Part shown: piece by piece, positions 44,644 to 55,007 of the stretch
Position numbering within the stretch: position 1 is the stretch's first letter
How the letters are laid out: every line of letters begins with the position of its first letter
Assembly (NCBI GenBank): GCA_946894095.1
Contig: OX335642.1
Coordinates: 4,909,021-4,973,020, forward strand
Direction: 5' to 3'
Source: Incurvaria masculella
Taxonomy: Eukaryota > Arthropoda > Insecta > Lepidoptera > Incurvariidae
Length of the DNA stretch: 64,000 nucleotides
Translations under genes and position numbers: made by a program
Notes under the pieces: generated by a model
Seen by the model: the letters and a program-made list of their open reading frames with translations, nothing else
What the model was told of the DNA's origin: nothing
The model's database searches: none

Positions 44644-46733
44644 ATATTAATAGGAATCGTTCTTAAATAGGGTTTTCGATAACCCTTATCATCCACAGTC
44701 TGTAAATATGTGGGATTCGCCATACATATCCAATAACATAAAACAACTTCAAAAACGTAGACCTGACTACTGAAAAATCACGCTCTGAAAAGTGTGAAAC
44801 AAGAAAATATTCTCATTTGAAGGTGTTATGTCCAAACTATTCGATAAATATCGTCTATTAAATAAACAACGTACCCGTAATTTATTTTAATGTATTTAAC
44901 ACATATTTATAGTGATGTTCAGAGAATAGCTGTGGTCAAATACCACTTGCCCTAAAGGTTATTATCGGTTACTACTATTAAAATGTTATGTATGTTTTTT
45001 TGTTAGGGTAGGTTGGCATAGGCTGGCCTACACGGACGATCAAGACGCACCTACAATAGATACCTCATTTGGAAAATTATGATGAGTAGTTTAGAAGTTA
45101 ATAGCAATCACAACCCTCCTTTTGATTTGCCATAGTCGGGTAAAAACACAAGCGTTACACCCAGGCTCTGCCAATTTTTGTTTTTTCAAGTTATTTTATC
45201 TATTCAAAGTCTAATTAGCCGTATAGTGACGGTCACGGCGCACGGTTTAACCGCGTCTTCGCGCCATCTGGGTCAGGGTTGCCACAGCGCAGATATCGAT
45301 TCGCTCGAATCGCCGTGACGGCTCTATAGGAATTTGACGAACCTAGAACAATGGCTCGATGGATTGCTCGAAGTTTTGAAGTGTCTAGGTCGCACGGAGA
45401 GGAATAAGGCCACGTTCACATATGTGCTTTCAAGAGGCGGTTTCGTAGCGAGTGGAGAAAAACGTGATGAAGAGATACAAAAAAACAAAGTAGGTACGTA
45501 TTTTAAGGTTGGGCATTCAAAAGTAAAATGTTTCTTCTGAAATTATGCGGACCTCTCGCATAATCTGAATTCACATATATGTAAGCCGTCCTCCGCTCCA
45601 TATACTGAAGCACTGTTGATAAGTTTAACACCAATGGCAAAGTTGACTACTCGTATATTTATTATACGAATATTACGGAATGATAAAATCTGAGAACCGA
45701 AACAAAGGAATCGAAACAAAGGTAAGACCATCCCGAAATAACAATTAATCGTCCTTGGGGAGCGTTCACAAACCGCGTGATCTCATTTTGGTCTTTTGAA
45801 CGCCTTGCCTGTTTGAAAACTTACGGCTTTTCACGCGGCGGCAAGAGACATTCTCCGACGTTCAACGGAGATGTTCATGTTTAACGACCGCGGTAATCTC
45901 AAAAGTATAATTTTGAACGCCTTCCTCTCATATAGCATAACAGGGCTTTAGCCTTGACCCCAACTAAGGACGAAATTTTCTCTATTAAGTCCAGATGACA
46001 TTTTCTGCCCTTTTGTCTTTACCGAAATTAACAACACCTGACTGACTGACTAACAGACAACGCACGGCCTAAATAAACGGGTGGACCTAGATATTAGAAA
46101 TTTGGATAAAATATTTGCTGAAAGGTTTTTTTTTAATCCATTCTGAAATACTGACCCTCTTTAAAAGTGTATAAGTAGAGTAATTATTTTTTTATTTTAA
46201 AATGTATGCGTTACTAAAGCGATTGCGATCAAACTATGCAGAGATGGGTGCCCGAGGAAGTTTCTCATCTTTTTTACTGGGTGTGAATGTCCAAAACGAC
46301 ATCGACCCGAGTGGAAAAGTTTAGAAATGATGCCGTCGATTCGCATATTCTTAATACTGTTTTAGACACATACTCGGTTGCAAGACGAACCGGAGTGTGG
46401 GAGTGAGAATTCAACTAAAGCATCACTACCGCCAGTAGAGAGAGATAAAATATACCTAGGTATCCGATGAGGCGACTATTTGAATCATTAGAGGTACACA
46501 GTGTCACGACTTTTTTTATTCATTTCTCGTGCTGATAAGGTGATGGTGCGGTATTTATTTTTGGTAAATAAGAGGTGACTGCTGATTCTATTTCGATCAT
46601 ATTTTTACCCTTTCCTCATTATTGCTAAGTAAAACCTAACTTGAGATCATATTTTTATATTTAGAGATTTCAGTACATTTCGTATGAAATAATTTTGGTC
46701 ACATCCGTTAGTTAACTCGTTAACTCTATGGGT
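44644..46733. other. No gene recognised
   Basis: AT-rich with a CpG patch at about 45230-45320 (ACCGCGTCTTCGCGCC). A 68-aa ORF at 45334-45540 has no known domain. GCCATAGTCGGGTAAAAA at about 45131 repeats a block seen at 35640. Confidence 0.35.
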
Positions 46734-46893
46734 GAGATAAATAGTCGTAACAGAAACTAAGACGAACGAAAAGTAGTACTTTGTGACGTCACTTTGACAC
46801 ACTTTGTATGGACGAAATCTCAAAGTAATGCAAAGTGACGTCACAAAGTACTACTTTCCGTTACTCTTAGTTTCTGTTACGACTATTTATCTC
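46734..46893. mobile_element. 160-bp hairpin MITE
   Basis: GAGATAAATAGTCGTAACAG...AAAGTAGTACTTTGTGACGT at the left is almost exactly inverted at the right, ending CTGTTACGACTATTTATCTC. Stem about 64 bp with a short loop. CTATG lies near both outer edges and may include a target duplication. Confidence 0.85.
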
Positions 46894-47009
46894 AGACTAT
46901 GTTTCTTTACATTCTAAGCCCCGATTGCACGAAGAGATGGCCGAGTTAATCAATGATCAAAAACGTCACTTTTAGTGAACCGCATGGAGTTCCTTTCATA
47001 CTGCCCATA

Positions 47010-47090
47010 CAAAGTGACGTGTTTAATCGTACGTTGACGTTGATTTTGATTTTTTGTCCTTTCGTGCACTCGGCCCTAAGTCTATGGTTT
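47010..47090 (+). repeat. Dispersed repeat E, copy 2
   Basis: TTTAATCGTACGTTGACGTT and TGTCCTTTCGTGCACTCGGC match 15735-15826. Confidence 0.55.
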
Positions 47091-47360
47091 TAGATGCGTA
47101 AAATAAAATAAATGAATATTACGTATCTCGGACTCTGACTCTCCCCTGCTGCCATGTCCCCAAGCCGTGCTTTCTACCCCCGTGGTTTAGGGACGCTCCC
47201 TTGATAGTTTCAAGAGACGCTCCGGTTCTCATCCACAAATATCCGGACCACCGCGATTCGTTCAGTTTAGCCAAACAAAGTCGGCTCCCGCCGAGCCGAA
47301 CACTCCGAATGTAGCTGCAACGCACCAACACAGTCCATCCATCGAGTAAGGAAGCGAAGG

Positions 47361-47445
47361 AGCGGCTCGTAGCTCAGGGGCGGAGAGGGACGGACTTGCC
47401 TTCTATGCCAAAGGTCATGGGTTCGATCGAACCCCACCCCGTTTT
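47361..47445 (+). repeat. SINE-B tRNA-like head
   Basis: GGCTCGTAGCTCAGGGGCGG resembles a tRNA 5' half with box A, and GGTCATGGGTTCGATCGAAC contains a near-consensus box B. It looks like a GC-rich, better-preserved head of the SINE-B family. Not a functional tRNA: I can build no convincing acceptor or anticodon stem. Confidence 0.5.
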
Positions 47446-47784
47446 TTTTAGTTATAGGTTCACACATAGAATTATCGCTATAATGGTGGCAAAACATATC
47501 TAAGTAGTAATCTAGCGTATACTTATTCTGAATTCGGTGAACACAACATAGACACTATAATTACTTACACAGTAGACACCGACTTAATTAAAACAGTTAT
47601 AACAGACAAAAGATTAACAAGAAACAAAACTTGAAATTTTAAAACTAAAAATGCTTAAATTACAAAACAATTTAATAAGGATTTTGCAACAATTTATATT
47701 ATTTTAACTTTTTATTAACAATATCGTTTAGGAGACCAGTGTTTATTTCTCTTTCTGAGTTAGATTAATAGTGCAGTTGACCTG
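47446..47784. other. No gene recognised
   Basis: AT-rich, without ORFs. Confidence 0.4.
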
Positions 47785-47905
47785 TTCAATGGTTCGGACG
47801 GAATCCTTGTAAAACTGTAGGTCCTACTACTAAGTGGTAGGATTTAAGCCCGCCCGGCTTTATACCATCGCATTGAATGAAAATATGGTCGAAGCGGCAA
47901 TGACA
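47785..47905 (+). repeat. SINE-B copy 7
   Basis: AATGGTTCGGACGGAATCC, GTAAAACTGTAGGTCC, ATTTAAGCCCGCCCGGC, ACCATCGCATTGAATGA and GGTCGAAGCGGCAATG. Confidence 0.7.
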
Positions 47906-48084
47906 ATGTGACAATTGACAGTTGTCAAATCGACAAAAAAATCGGTCAAGCCGAACCGCACCGCAAAAAAGTCCTATCATTTGAATCGAAAGTACGATGT
48001 TTTTCCGCGGTTCCCATACACATTAGTCACGTGAATTCAACAAATTGTATCGGGACCACGAAAAAAATAATCGCAATTTCAATT

Positions 48085-48525
48085 TGAGTTTTAAGGCTCC
48101 ATATGACGCTTTGGGTTTGTTTTTATTTTATCTCAGCGTCGGTTAAGAATAAAGAACCGTAGAAAAATCTAAATATCAAAGTTTAGACGATTACCTAGTG
48201 TATGACCGTAACACAGTTTTAATGAGTTGCTTACATTCTTTAAAAAAATAATGTTTGTAAACACCTATGTAGTAGGTTTTTACTAGGTTTCGGCGGCGCT
48301 TGGAAACTATAAATTACTTAAACAATTTTCATTTTTGTGGTACAAGATCACATATTTATCTAGTGAATAATCGTGAAACATAATATTCATTCACTTCGGG
48401 TAAAAATCCTAAATTTCGCTTCGTTGCGCTCGATTTTTACGCGCATGCAACAATGAACTCTAACACAAACTCAATGTTTCCTGAGATCGCCATTATCGGT
48501 TGTTTGCTGAACGCTGGAGTCAGTT
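48085..48525 (+). repeat. Dispersed repeat D, copy 1
   Basis: Shares CCTAGTGTATGACCGT, TATTTATCTAGTGAATAA and the GCGCGCAT..CAATAATG/CAATGAAC region, in the same order, with 52650-53110. A short inverse piece lies at 63745-63800. Family unknown, non-coding. Confidence 0.6.
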
Positions 48526-49177
48526 GGAGCTTTAAGGATTTTTTCGCTGTATGTTCGTAATTTTTCTCCCGAATCTGATCACATTTAACCAGGTTCCGCT
48601 TCACATTTTCCGCCGCAAAGAACACCTTTCGAGAGCACACAACTTGAAGATCCAGGCCCAACTCTCTTCACCATTATTTACGTTTGCGCGCGCACGCACA
48701 AGGGCCCGGTTCGTGTGCGCGCGCGGCTGTTGACCCCGCCCACCATATCTCACGTGCGCCCCCCCCGTCGCCGATTAATAGTATCGATGAAAACTTATCG
48801 ACACATCTGGGGGCCGAAAGTAACGGAAGGGCGACCTACTGCTGCGCCGGTTCGCGGACGTCCGATGGGATTATCTTTGAAATGTCCACGTGGGAGGCGA
48901 AATGAGAGTTTAATTCATTTAAAGTGCGTAGGGCTTAATGGGAGAAAGTATGTAAGTAATACGGACAGGATAGGATATACCTCAGTCGAATTAAATTGAG
49001 ATACTCATTAGTTAAAAGTAGTGAGGCTATATTTATTTGAATCTTTGGACAGTAATTTTTCACTAACATAGTTTTCGACACTGTAGTAAGCCATAGCAGA
49101 AAAAAATACCGACAGTACACTTTGATCATTTATTCATAAAGGAATTCCATGACTTTACAAACTTTTTGGGTTATATA
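48526..49177. other. Unassigned; GC/CpG-rich patch at 48680-48900
   Basis: GCGCGCGCACGCACAAGGGC, GTGCGCGCGCGGCTG and a CCCCCCC run give a promoter-like composition. No first exon with a donor was convincing. Overlapping ORFs at 48684-48999 are composition artefacts. Confidence 0.35.
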
Positions 49178-50456
49178 GGTTGAGGAAAAAGTTTCTTCGC
49201 ATTTTTTAAGAAAATTCAAAACATTTTTTAATATGGTTTATTTACATTTAACTAAAGTATGTAGGTACCATTTTGTTCGATAACTTTTTGCCATCTTGTA
49301 GGTAGGGACATGATCCCATTGCTATAGAAATATTGGGACTTCTGATCAATATACCGCGACAAGTGGTTTTGGCAGTCCTCTCGTGATGTTAACCTGACAC
49401 TGCCTAAAGAATTCTGAAGAGACCTAAACCGGTGGAAATCTGAAGGTGCAAGGTCAGGACTATACGGCGGATGCATTAACACCTCCCAGCCAAACTCTCT
49501 TAGTTTTTGCTGAGTGGCTAAAGATGTGTGAGGTCTAGCGTTATCATGATGAAAAACCACACCCCTTCTGTTGATTAATTCCGGCCGCTTTCTCTCAACT
49601 TCTTGCTTTAATCTCATCAGTTGTTCGCAGTAGAGTTCAGAATCGATGGTCCTGCCTGGTGGTAACAGCTCATAATGAATAATGCCCTTCCAATCCCACC
49701 ACACACACAGCATCACCTTGTTGCGAGTTAACCCGGGTTTCGCCACAGTCTGTGAAGCTTGACCGGCCTTTGACCACGACCTTTTTCGCACGTTCTTGTC
49801 GTACGTGATCCACTTTTCATCACCAGTTATCAGCTTCTTCAAAAATGGTTCGGTTTCATTACGTCGTAATAAAGAATCACAAATGAGTACACGGTTCATT
49901 AGGTTTCTTTCAGTGAGCTCGTGAGGTACCCAAATATCGAGCTTTTTTGTGTACCCAGTTTTTTTCAAATGCGCCAAAACTGTTTTGTGGTCAATTCGTA
50001 GTTCTTCAGCTACGTCGTAACTACTGATATGCCGATCTTGCTCCACTTTTTCAAAAATGGCATCCATTTTATCCGTAATAGGGCGACCAGAGCGACGTGC
50101 ATCTTTGACATCAAAATTTCCGGATTGAAAACGCTTAAACCAAATTTGTGCTACTCTCACAGACACTGCACTAGGTCCATAAACATCGCAAATTTTTTTC
50201 GCGGCTTGCGTTGCATTTTTACCTTTTTTGTAGTAAAATTTTAAAATGTATCGAATTTCTTCATTAGATTCACTCATTTTGACAGTACGAAAAACAAATG
50301 AGAATCACACATTTTCCTAATTTGAATTTGGAATTATGTTCTTTAAAATTTAAACTTTCAATGATACCAAAACCAGCCAGATACAAATAGTATAGCCAAA
50401 GAGATTTTATTACAAGTTCATACATACTATAATGCGAAAAGACTTTTTCCCCGACC
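49178..50456 (-). mobile_element. Mariner (DD34D) copy 2, 1279 bp, structurally intact
   Basis: Imperfect terminal inverted repeats of about 28 bp (GGTTGAGGAAAAAGTTTCTT at one end, GGTCGGGGAAAAAGTCTTTT on the other strand), flanked by TA at 49176-49177 and 50457-50458. One uninterrupted transposase ORF. Inverted relative to copy 1 with about 4.5 kb between them. Confidence 0.95.
49252..50277 (-). CDS. Mariner transposase, full length (341 aa)
   Basis: The length is typical for mariner transposases. Bipartite N-terminal DNA-binding region: HTH at about residues 5-50, an RSGRP linker at 62-66 and a second HTH at about 75-110. Then WVPHELT (116-122), which in mariners supports dimer contacts. 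The catalytic triad is D153 (TGDEKW), D245 (HHDNARPH) and D280 in YSPDLAPSD, with 34 residues between the last two (DD34D). The start lies 179 bp inside the element end, identical in both copies. The position after YSPDLAPSDFH is Arg where copy 1 has Leu. Potentially active; expression would depend on an internal promoter not evident here. Confidence 0.93.
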   Translation of the reverse strand: MSESNEEIRYILKFYYKKGKNATQAAKKICDVYGPSAVSVRVAQIWFKRFQSGNFDVKDARRSGRPITDKMDAIFEKVEQDRHISSYDVAEELRIDHKTVLAHLKKTGYTKKLDIWVPHELTERNLMNRVLICDSLLRRNETEPFLKKLITGDEKWITYDKNVRKRSWSKAGQASQTVAKPGLTRNKVMLCVWWDWKGIIHYELLPPGRTIDSELYCEQLMRLKQEVERKRPELINRRGVVFHHDNARPHTSLATQQKLREFGWEVLMHPPYSPDLAPSDFHRFRSLQNSLGSVRLTSREDCQNHLSRYIDQKSQYFYSNGIMSLPTRWQKVIEQNGTYIL

Positions 50457-50458
50457 TA

Positions 50459-50500
50459 TTATATATATTTTAGTAGCATCCTAGCAACTGTAGAAATTAT
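50459..50500. other. Short AT spacer
   Basis: AT-rich sequence between the mariner target site and the TTGAATGA low-complexity tract. Confidence 0.5.
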
Positions 50501-50570
50501 TTTGAATTGAATGATTGAATTGATTTGAATGAATTGAATGAATGATTGAATTGATTGAATGATTCATTTT
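50501..50570. repeat. TTGAATGA-type simple repeat
   Basis: Irregular tetranucleotide-like run (GAATGATTGAATTGATTGAA). Confidence 0.8.
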
Positions 50571-52249
50571 TGCATGAAGAAATTACAGATTTTTTCAGGA
50601 TACTAATTAATAAAATAAATACAGTAAAAAAAAATTACACTTGTTTTCATGAGTGACTTACAGATGGCATGCATGAAATACCATAAATAAATATGTAACA
50701 TTTATCGGCCACTGTGAATCACACACTAAGATAAATAAGTACCTTTGGGTGAGCAGGGCCACCTACACTGGCCTAACGGCTGTACCATTTGTAAGTATTT
50801 TTTTGGTAATAGTGGTAGTAAATGATTTCTTTCTACAGTTGTCTTTATTTTAATTACATATCACATTCGTTGAAGAAAAGCGACACATAATTGAAAGCGA
50901 ATCTTACATAATAAAAGTTACTTGTACATTTGTCAATTATCTTGAAAATTGCTTTGAACAAAGAACATAACATATTGTGAAAGGTTGAAGAATACGTCAA
51001 TTAAAAGTAAATTATAAATGTATACATAGTTTATAATTCTTATCGATATAACGTAACGAACGTTGTCACTAGATACCAAAATAACTCCTTCCAGGCAGCA
51101 CTGGACTAAATGCTGTTGAACAGATATCCTGTGTGAAAGAAATGAGCCCTTTTATTGTTCCAGCAAACCGAGGAGGACACTGATTCGAACCTCTGAGGAT
51201 CTCGTACCGTACAGATTATATGCTTGAATAAATAAAGCATTTTATTGCGGCTAGGAAAAAACAAAATGTCATCCAAAAGTCCCGTTTTTATGGAACGCCG
51301 TGTTTGTATCGAATCATATAAATACTTTCATTAACAAAAAATAATTTGGATTTCATAAAACACATTGACAAACAACCGATCATGCAAAGATATCAATTTC
51401 TTGCAGCAATTTCAAGGAGCATATGTGGCGAATGTCAACTTAATTCGTACAAATAATAACAGTAACATGAATAAAACAAATGTGTTCCGGAGTCTTTCTT
51501 TTCTCGACCCTGTCGACACGTGCTTATGTCCGTTAGGCTGTCACGATTTATAATTTTATGGACATCGGAACATACAATTATTACGGTGCAGCCAACGCCT
51601 GACACGCCACGTGGGATCTAGGTTCCATGCCAACACCTTCCTTATGCACGGTTACGTACAACGACGCGTAAAATTACACTAGACGAAAACATATCGGTAA
51701 CAATACACTTTGGAGAAATAATCTATTTACTTTTTATCTTAGTAAAACATAAGGATTTCGCTCCCGAAATTTCTGTAGTGGCCGTTGCAACAACCTGTAT
51801 GTAAATACGTCATTACAGAAGCCCATTTTATGTCGTATGTTATAATTTATAAATAATGTTATGAATATTTTTGGCGTATGTATTTATTTATATTTGGATG
51901 CGTAGTTGGTTAATGATACACAAATTCTTAGTAAGACGAGTTTTATTGTGATCAGAGATTTTTCCAGAGTGAAAATGATCAATCACTGAAGGAACTGATG
52001 GCCATATAAAAAAGTGCTTTCCAGAAATTATTTGAATATTTTACCTGTTATTTTTATCAAACTGTGTACAACGAACAATTGCGGACGGGTTGACAATTTT
52101 TATTAGGCTATTCTACTTGAAGATAATGTCATTTGTTTTTAGAACTTTGCGCCCATTTGTTTTTTCAACAAATTAATCACAAATCCAGAGTCAACTCTAT
52201 GCATGCAGCCCTTGCATTCATGGAGCGAACACGAGTTCATATCACAGAT
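50571..52249. other. No gene recognised
   Basis: AT-rich DNA. A GTGGCCGTTGCAACAACCTG at about 51780 recalls the hairpin at 25417 but without its partner arm. Confidence 0.4.
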
Positions 52250-52435
52250 GACAGTGCAAAATTTCCGCTTAGTTTCGCATGACGTTATCGCTGATAATTG
52301 TGTGTATCACTCATCGCACTCGAATTCGATTAATTAGCAACGGACAATAGGGTAACGTAAGTATTCACCGGTAAAGTCACAAGTGACTGTGAATACCGGC
52401 AAATGTGAATCACCGCTAAATTGGGAATGGGAAAG
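52250..52435 (+). repeat. Dispersed repeat C, copy 2
   Basis: GACGTTATCGCTGATAATTG, GTATTCACCGGTAAAGTCAC and TGTGAATCACCG match copy 1 at 14395-14640. Confidence 0.5.
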
Positions 52436-52649
52436 AAAACTCAAAGCTTATTGTAAGTGTCGTCGAAACGTCAAATTTGTCATTGCTGTTAAGTTTTATT
52501 TACTAGTTTTGGATGCAAGATGTACTCCACGATGCAGTTAGAAAAAGGCTTGGAGGAAAATAAGAGCTTTCAAGAGAGTCTTCAAAGTAGTTTTAATGTT
52601 ATAGACCAGCACAAAGTTTAAAATATTAAAGGTTATGTTATATTAAGAG

Positions 52650-53110
52650 GCCCATTGACGCTAACGTTACGATATTTTGGTGTTATTTCAATGGTTATTT
52701 CAGAGCCGGTTAAGAATAAATACCAGTAAAAAAATTAAATATAAAAGTTTGGACTATTATCTAGTGTATGACCGTCAAACGGGCTTAATGCGATGCTTAT
52801 ACTCTTCAAAAAAAAATAAGTTCCAGACGCCCATTAACTAGGTTTTTGTTCCAGCGCTTGGAAATTATTCATGATTTATACAATTTTCTTTTTTAAAGTA
52901 CAAGATTGCATATTTATCTAGTGAATAACCGTCAAAAAATTATGAAATCGCGAAAAATAGATTTTATAAATCGAAAACAATATTTTGCTTCCTCGCGCTC
53001 GCCATCAAGCTGCAAAATCGATTCTGACGCGCATTCAATAATGGACCCTAACGCAAATACAGTGTGTACGGAGGTCGCCTTTATCGTTTGTTTTCTGATC
53101 TCTGCCGACT
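52650..53110 (+). repeat. Dispersed repeat D, copy 2
   Basis: AGAGCCGGTTAAGAATAAA, CTAGTGTATGACCGTCAAAC, AGCGCTTGGAAATTAT and TTTATCTAGTGAATAACCGT correspond in order to copy 1 (48085-48525). Confidence 0.6.
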
Positions 53111-53554
53111 AGTACCGCCCCTGACGTTGGGCTCTACGCACGTGGTTTCTGTGCTAGTTATTCTCTCAGTTTTTGCGGTGATATTTGTTCGAATAACTCT
53201 AAAAATACACATCTTACGAACTTATCCTTTTGGGAATACCTTGATTTACCTGTATTCTTCTTATTTAGTAAGTAAGAATCAAGTTATCTTTGTTGCATAT
53301 TTTTTGTATGAAACAAATATAGAGCACAGTAGAGGCATTCTGTGATAGAGGCGGCAGTCACGACTGACATTTTTTTTCAGCGTTCAACATCAACAATGAG
53401 CAACAAACGAAAATATTTAGGAAATGCTAGTCCGGTCCGCCTCAAGATAAAAAGACTCGGATTCATTTTTAATGACCGAAATAAAATTTAAGTCGATTTT
53501 GTTTATAATTTTACCCAATGATTTATTCTGCCAATTCCCCTGAGGTATCTATGG
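53111..53554. other. No gene recognised
   Basis: A 93-aa ORF (53064-53345) overlaps repeat D and is not supported. Confidence 0.4.
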
Positions 53555-53640
53555 GTAGAAATGATTTCCATCTTTTCATCCAATGCTATGGTATCGACCG
53601 GTATGGGCTTAACCCTACCACCTAATAGGAAAAAGGGATT
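53555..53640 (-). repeat. SINE-B copy 8, fragment
   Basis: Inverse of the family: TCATCCAATGCTATGGTA and GGGCTTAACCCTACCACCTA. Confidence 0.55.
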
Positions 53641-53785
53641 TTATAAAAGTCATATTTTAAGTCAATAAAGTGGTAAAAAGGAAACATTTGGATGTTTGGA
53701 AATAATGTATGCAGTAATAGTAATTTAATTATTAACCTATTTGTTAAAGGTTTTAATGTTTTTTTTATTTTAACGCCAACAAACT

Positions 53786-54087
53786 AAAAAAACCGGCCAA
53801 GTGCGAGTCGGACTCGAACACGAAGGGTTCCGTACCATCGTACAAGATTTATCCCAAAACCAAAACAGTTTTTTGTATGGCTCCTTTAATTTTTATTATT
53901 TTATAAGTTCACCTATTTGTTGTTATAGCGGCAAAATAAATACATAATCTGTGAAAATATCAGCTTCCTATTTGTTACGGTTCATGAGAAACAGCCCTGT
54001 GACAGACGGACGGACTGACGGACGGACGGACAGCGGAGGCTTAGTAATAGGGTTCCGTTTTCACCCTTTGGGTACGGAATCCTAAAA
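53786..54087 (+). repeat. SINE-A copy 10, full length
   Basis: Head AACCGGCCAAGTGCGAGTCG, GGAC microsatellite at about 54008-54032, tail GGGTACGGAATCCTAAAAA. Confidence 0.9.
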
Positions 54088-54269
54088 ATCCAATGTGTTT
54101 TAAATTTAGTATAAAATGTTTAGAATATTTATAAAAACCTACAGTTTTGGATTTTATCATGGATTCTTCTGCTATGTAAATTTGTTTCGTCATTCTTTCG
54201 TTACCCATTCGCTCCTCCCAGTTTTTTTTATGCAACCTGACTAGGGTGGCTAATAACACACAACTGCCG

Positions 54270-54420
54270 TTATGATATTAGCCCAATACACCACATTCTC
54301 GAAAGAATTAGGTGCCAACCCAGAACCTTCCCTCACGCCTACGCTGAACTGGATGGGAAACACGGAAAAAAAATCATTGCCGCTTCAAACATAGTTTAAT
54401 GCTATAGTTATGAATACTAT
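54270..54420 (-). repeat. SINE-B copy 9
   Basis: On the minus strand: GCATTAAACTATG, GAAGCGGCAATG, TCCATCCAGTTCAG...GC at the body, GGCACCTAATTC and GTATTGGGCTAA at the 3' end. Confidence 0.65.
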
Positions 54421-54462
54421 TATTAGAATAGCATAAATATGTTGCTTTACTTGACATAATAT

Positions 54463-54994
54463 TGTTACGCGGGTAGGGTGCAGATTAGAGAAGAAAACAC
54501 CAATACTCAACACTCTTCCTTTATTTCAAATAATTCACAAGCAAACTCACAAATACAATTTCACGCTAGGTTAATTCAAACACTAATTTACAAACTATAT
54601 CACTCACTTCACTGATTCACTTCAGAGCTAGTTCACTGCACTTCTATATCGCTTGTTGTCGCTCACTTCGCTTCCAAAAATAGACTGCCGCCCTCAGCGC
54701 CTTGGGCGCCTTTTATATCGGTGGAGCTTCTTTCCAGAACACTCCACCGATTTCTAGGCGCCCATGTAGGGCAGCAGTCGAGAACAATCTCCCTCGAGAC
54801 AATACTAGAATGTCCGAGATTTATTTCTGAAGTCAGCTGGACGAGGCGTCACTTTATATGGGACGACAGTGATGCGATAGCCTGCGCAATGCAATAAGAC
54901 AAGTAGCGCCATCTACTGAGATTCGAAGGAACCATTTGGCGCACTTTGGTAGTGTATCAGCGCTATGTCTTCGCAGCGGGGCGCGCTCGTAACA
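54463..54994 (-). repeat. 3' LTR of the gypsy element
   Basis: 532 bp. The termini form a short inverted repeat (TGTTACG...CGTAACA). The minus strand holds a TATA-like ATATAAAA in GATATAAAAGGCGC and an AATAAA at about 54520-54525. Confidence 0.97.
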
Positions 54995-55007
54995 CTGCCT
55001 CCTCCTT
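54995..55007 (-). other. Polypurine tract
   Basis: The minus strand reads AAGGAGGAGGCAG immediately upstream of the 3' LTR: the plus-strand priming site. The pol stop codon (55006-55008) overlaps its edge, leaving no room for a third ORF. Confidence 0.8.

Noticed and set aside
47361..47445. Possible tRNA gene
   Set aside because: Box A/B-like sequence but no convincing acceptor or anticodon stem; matches the SINE-B head instead.
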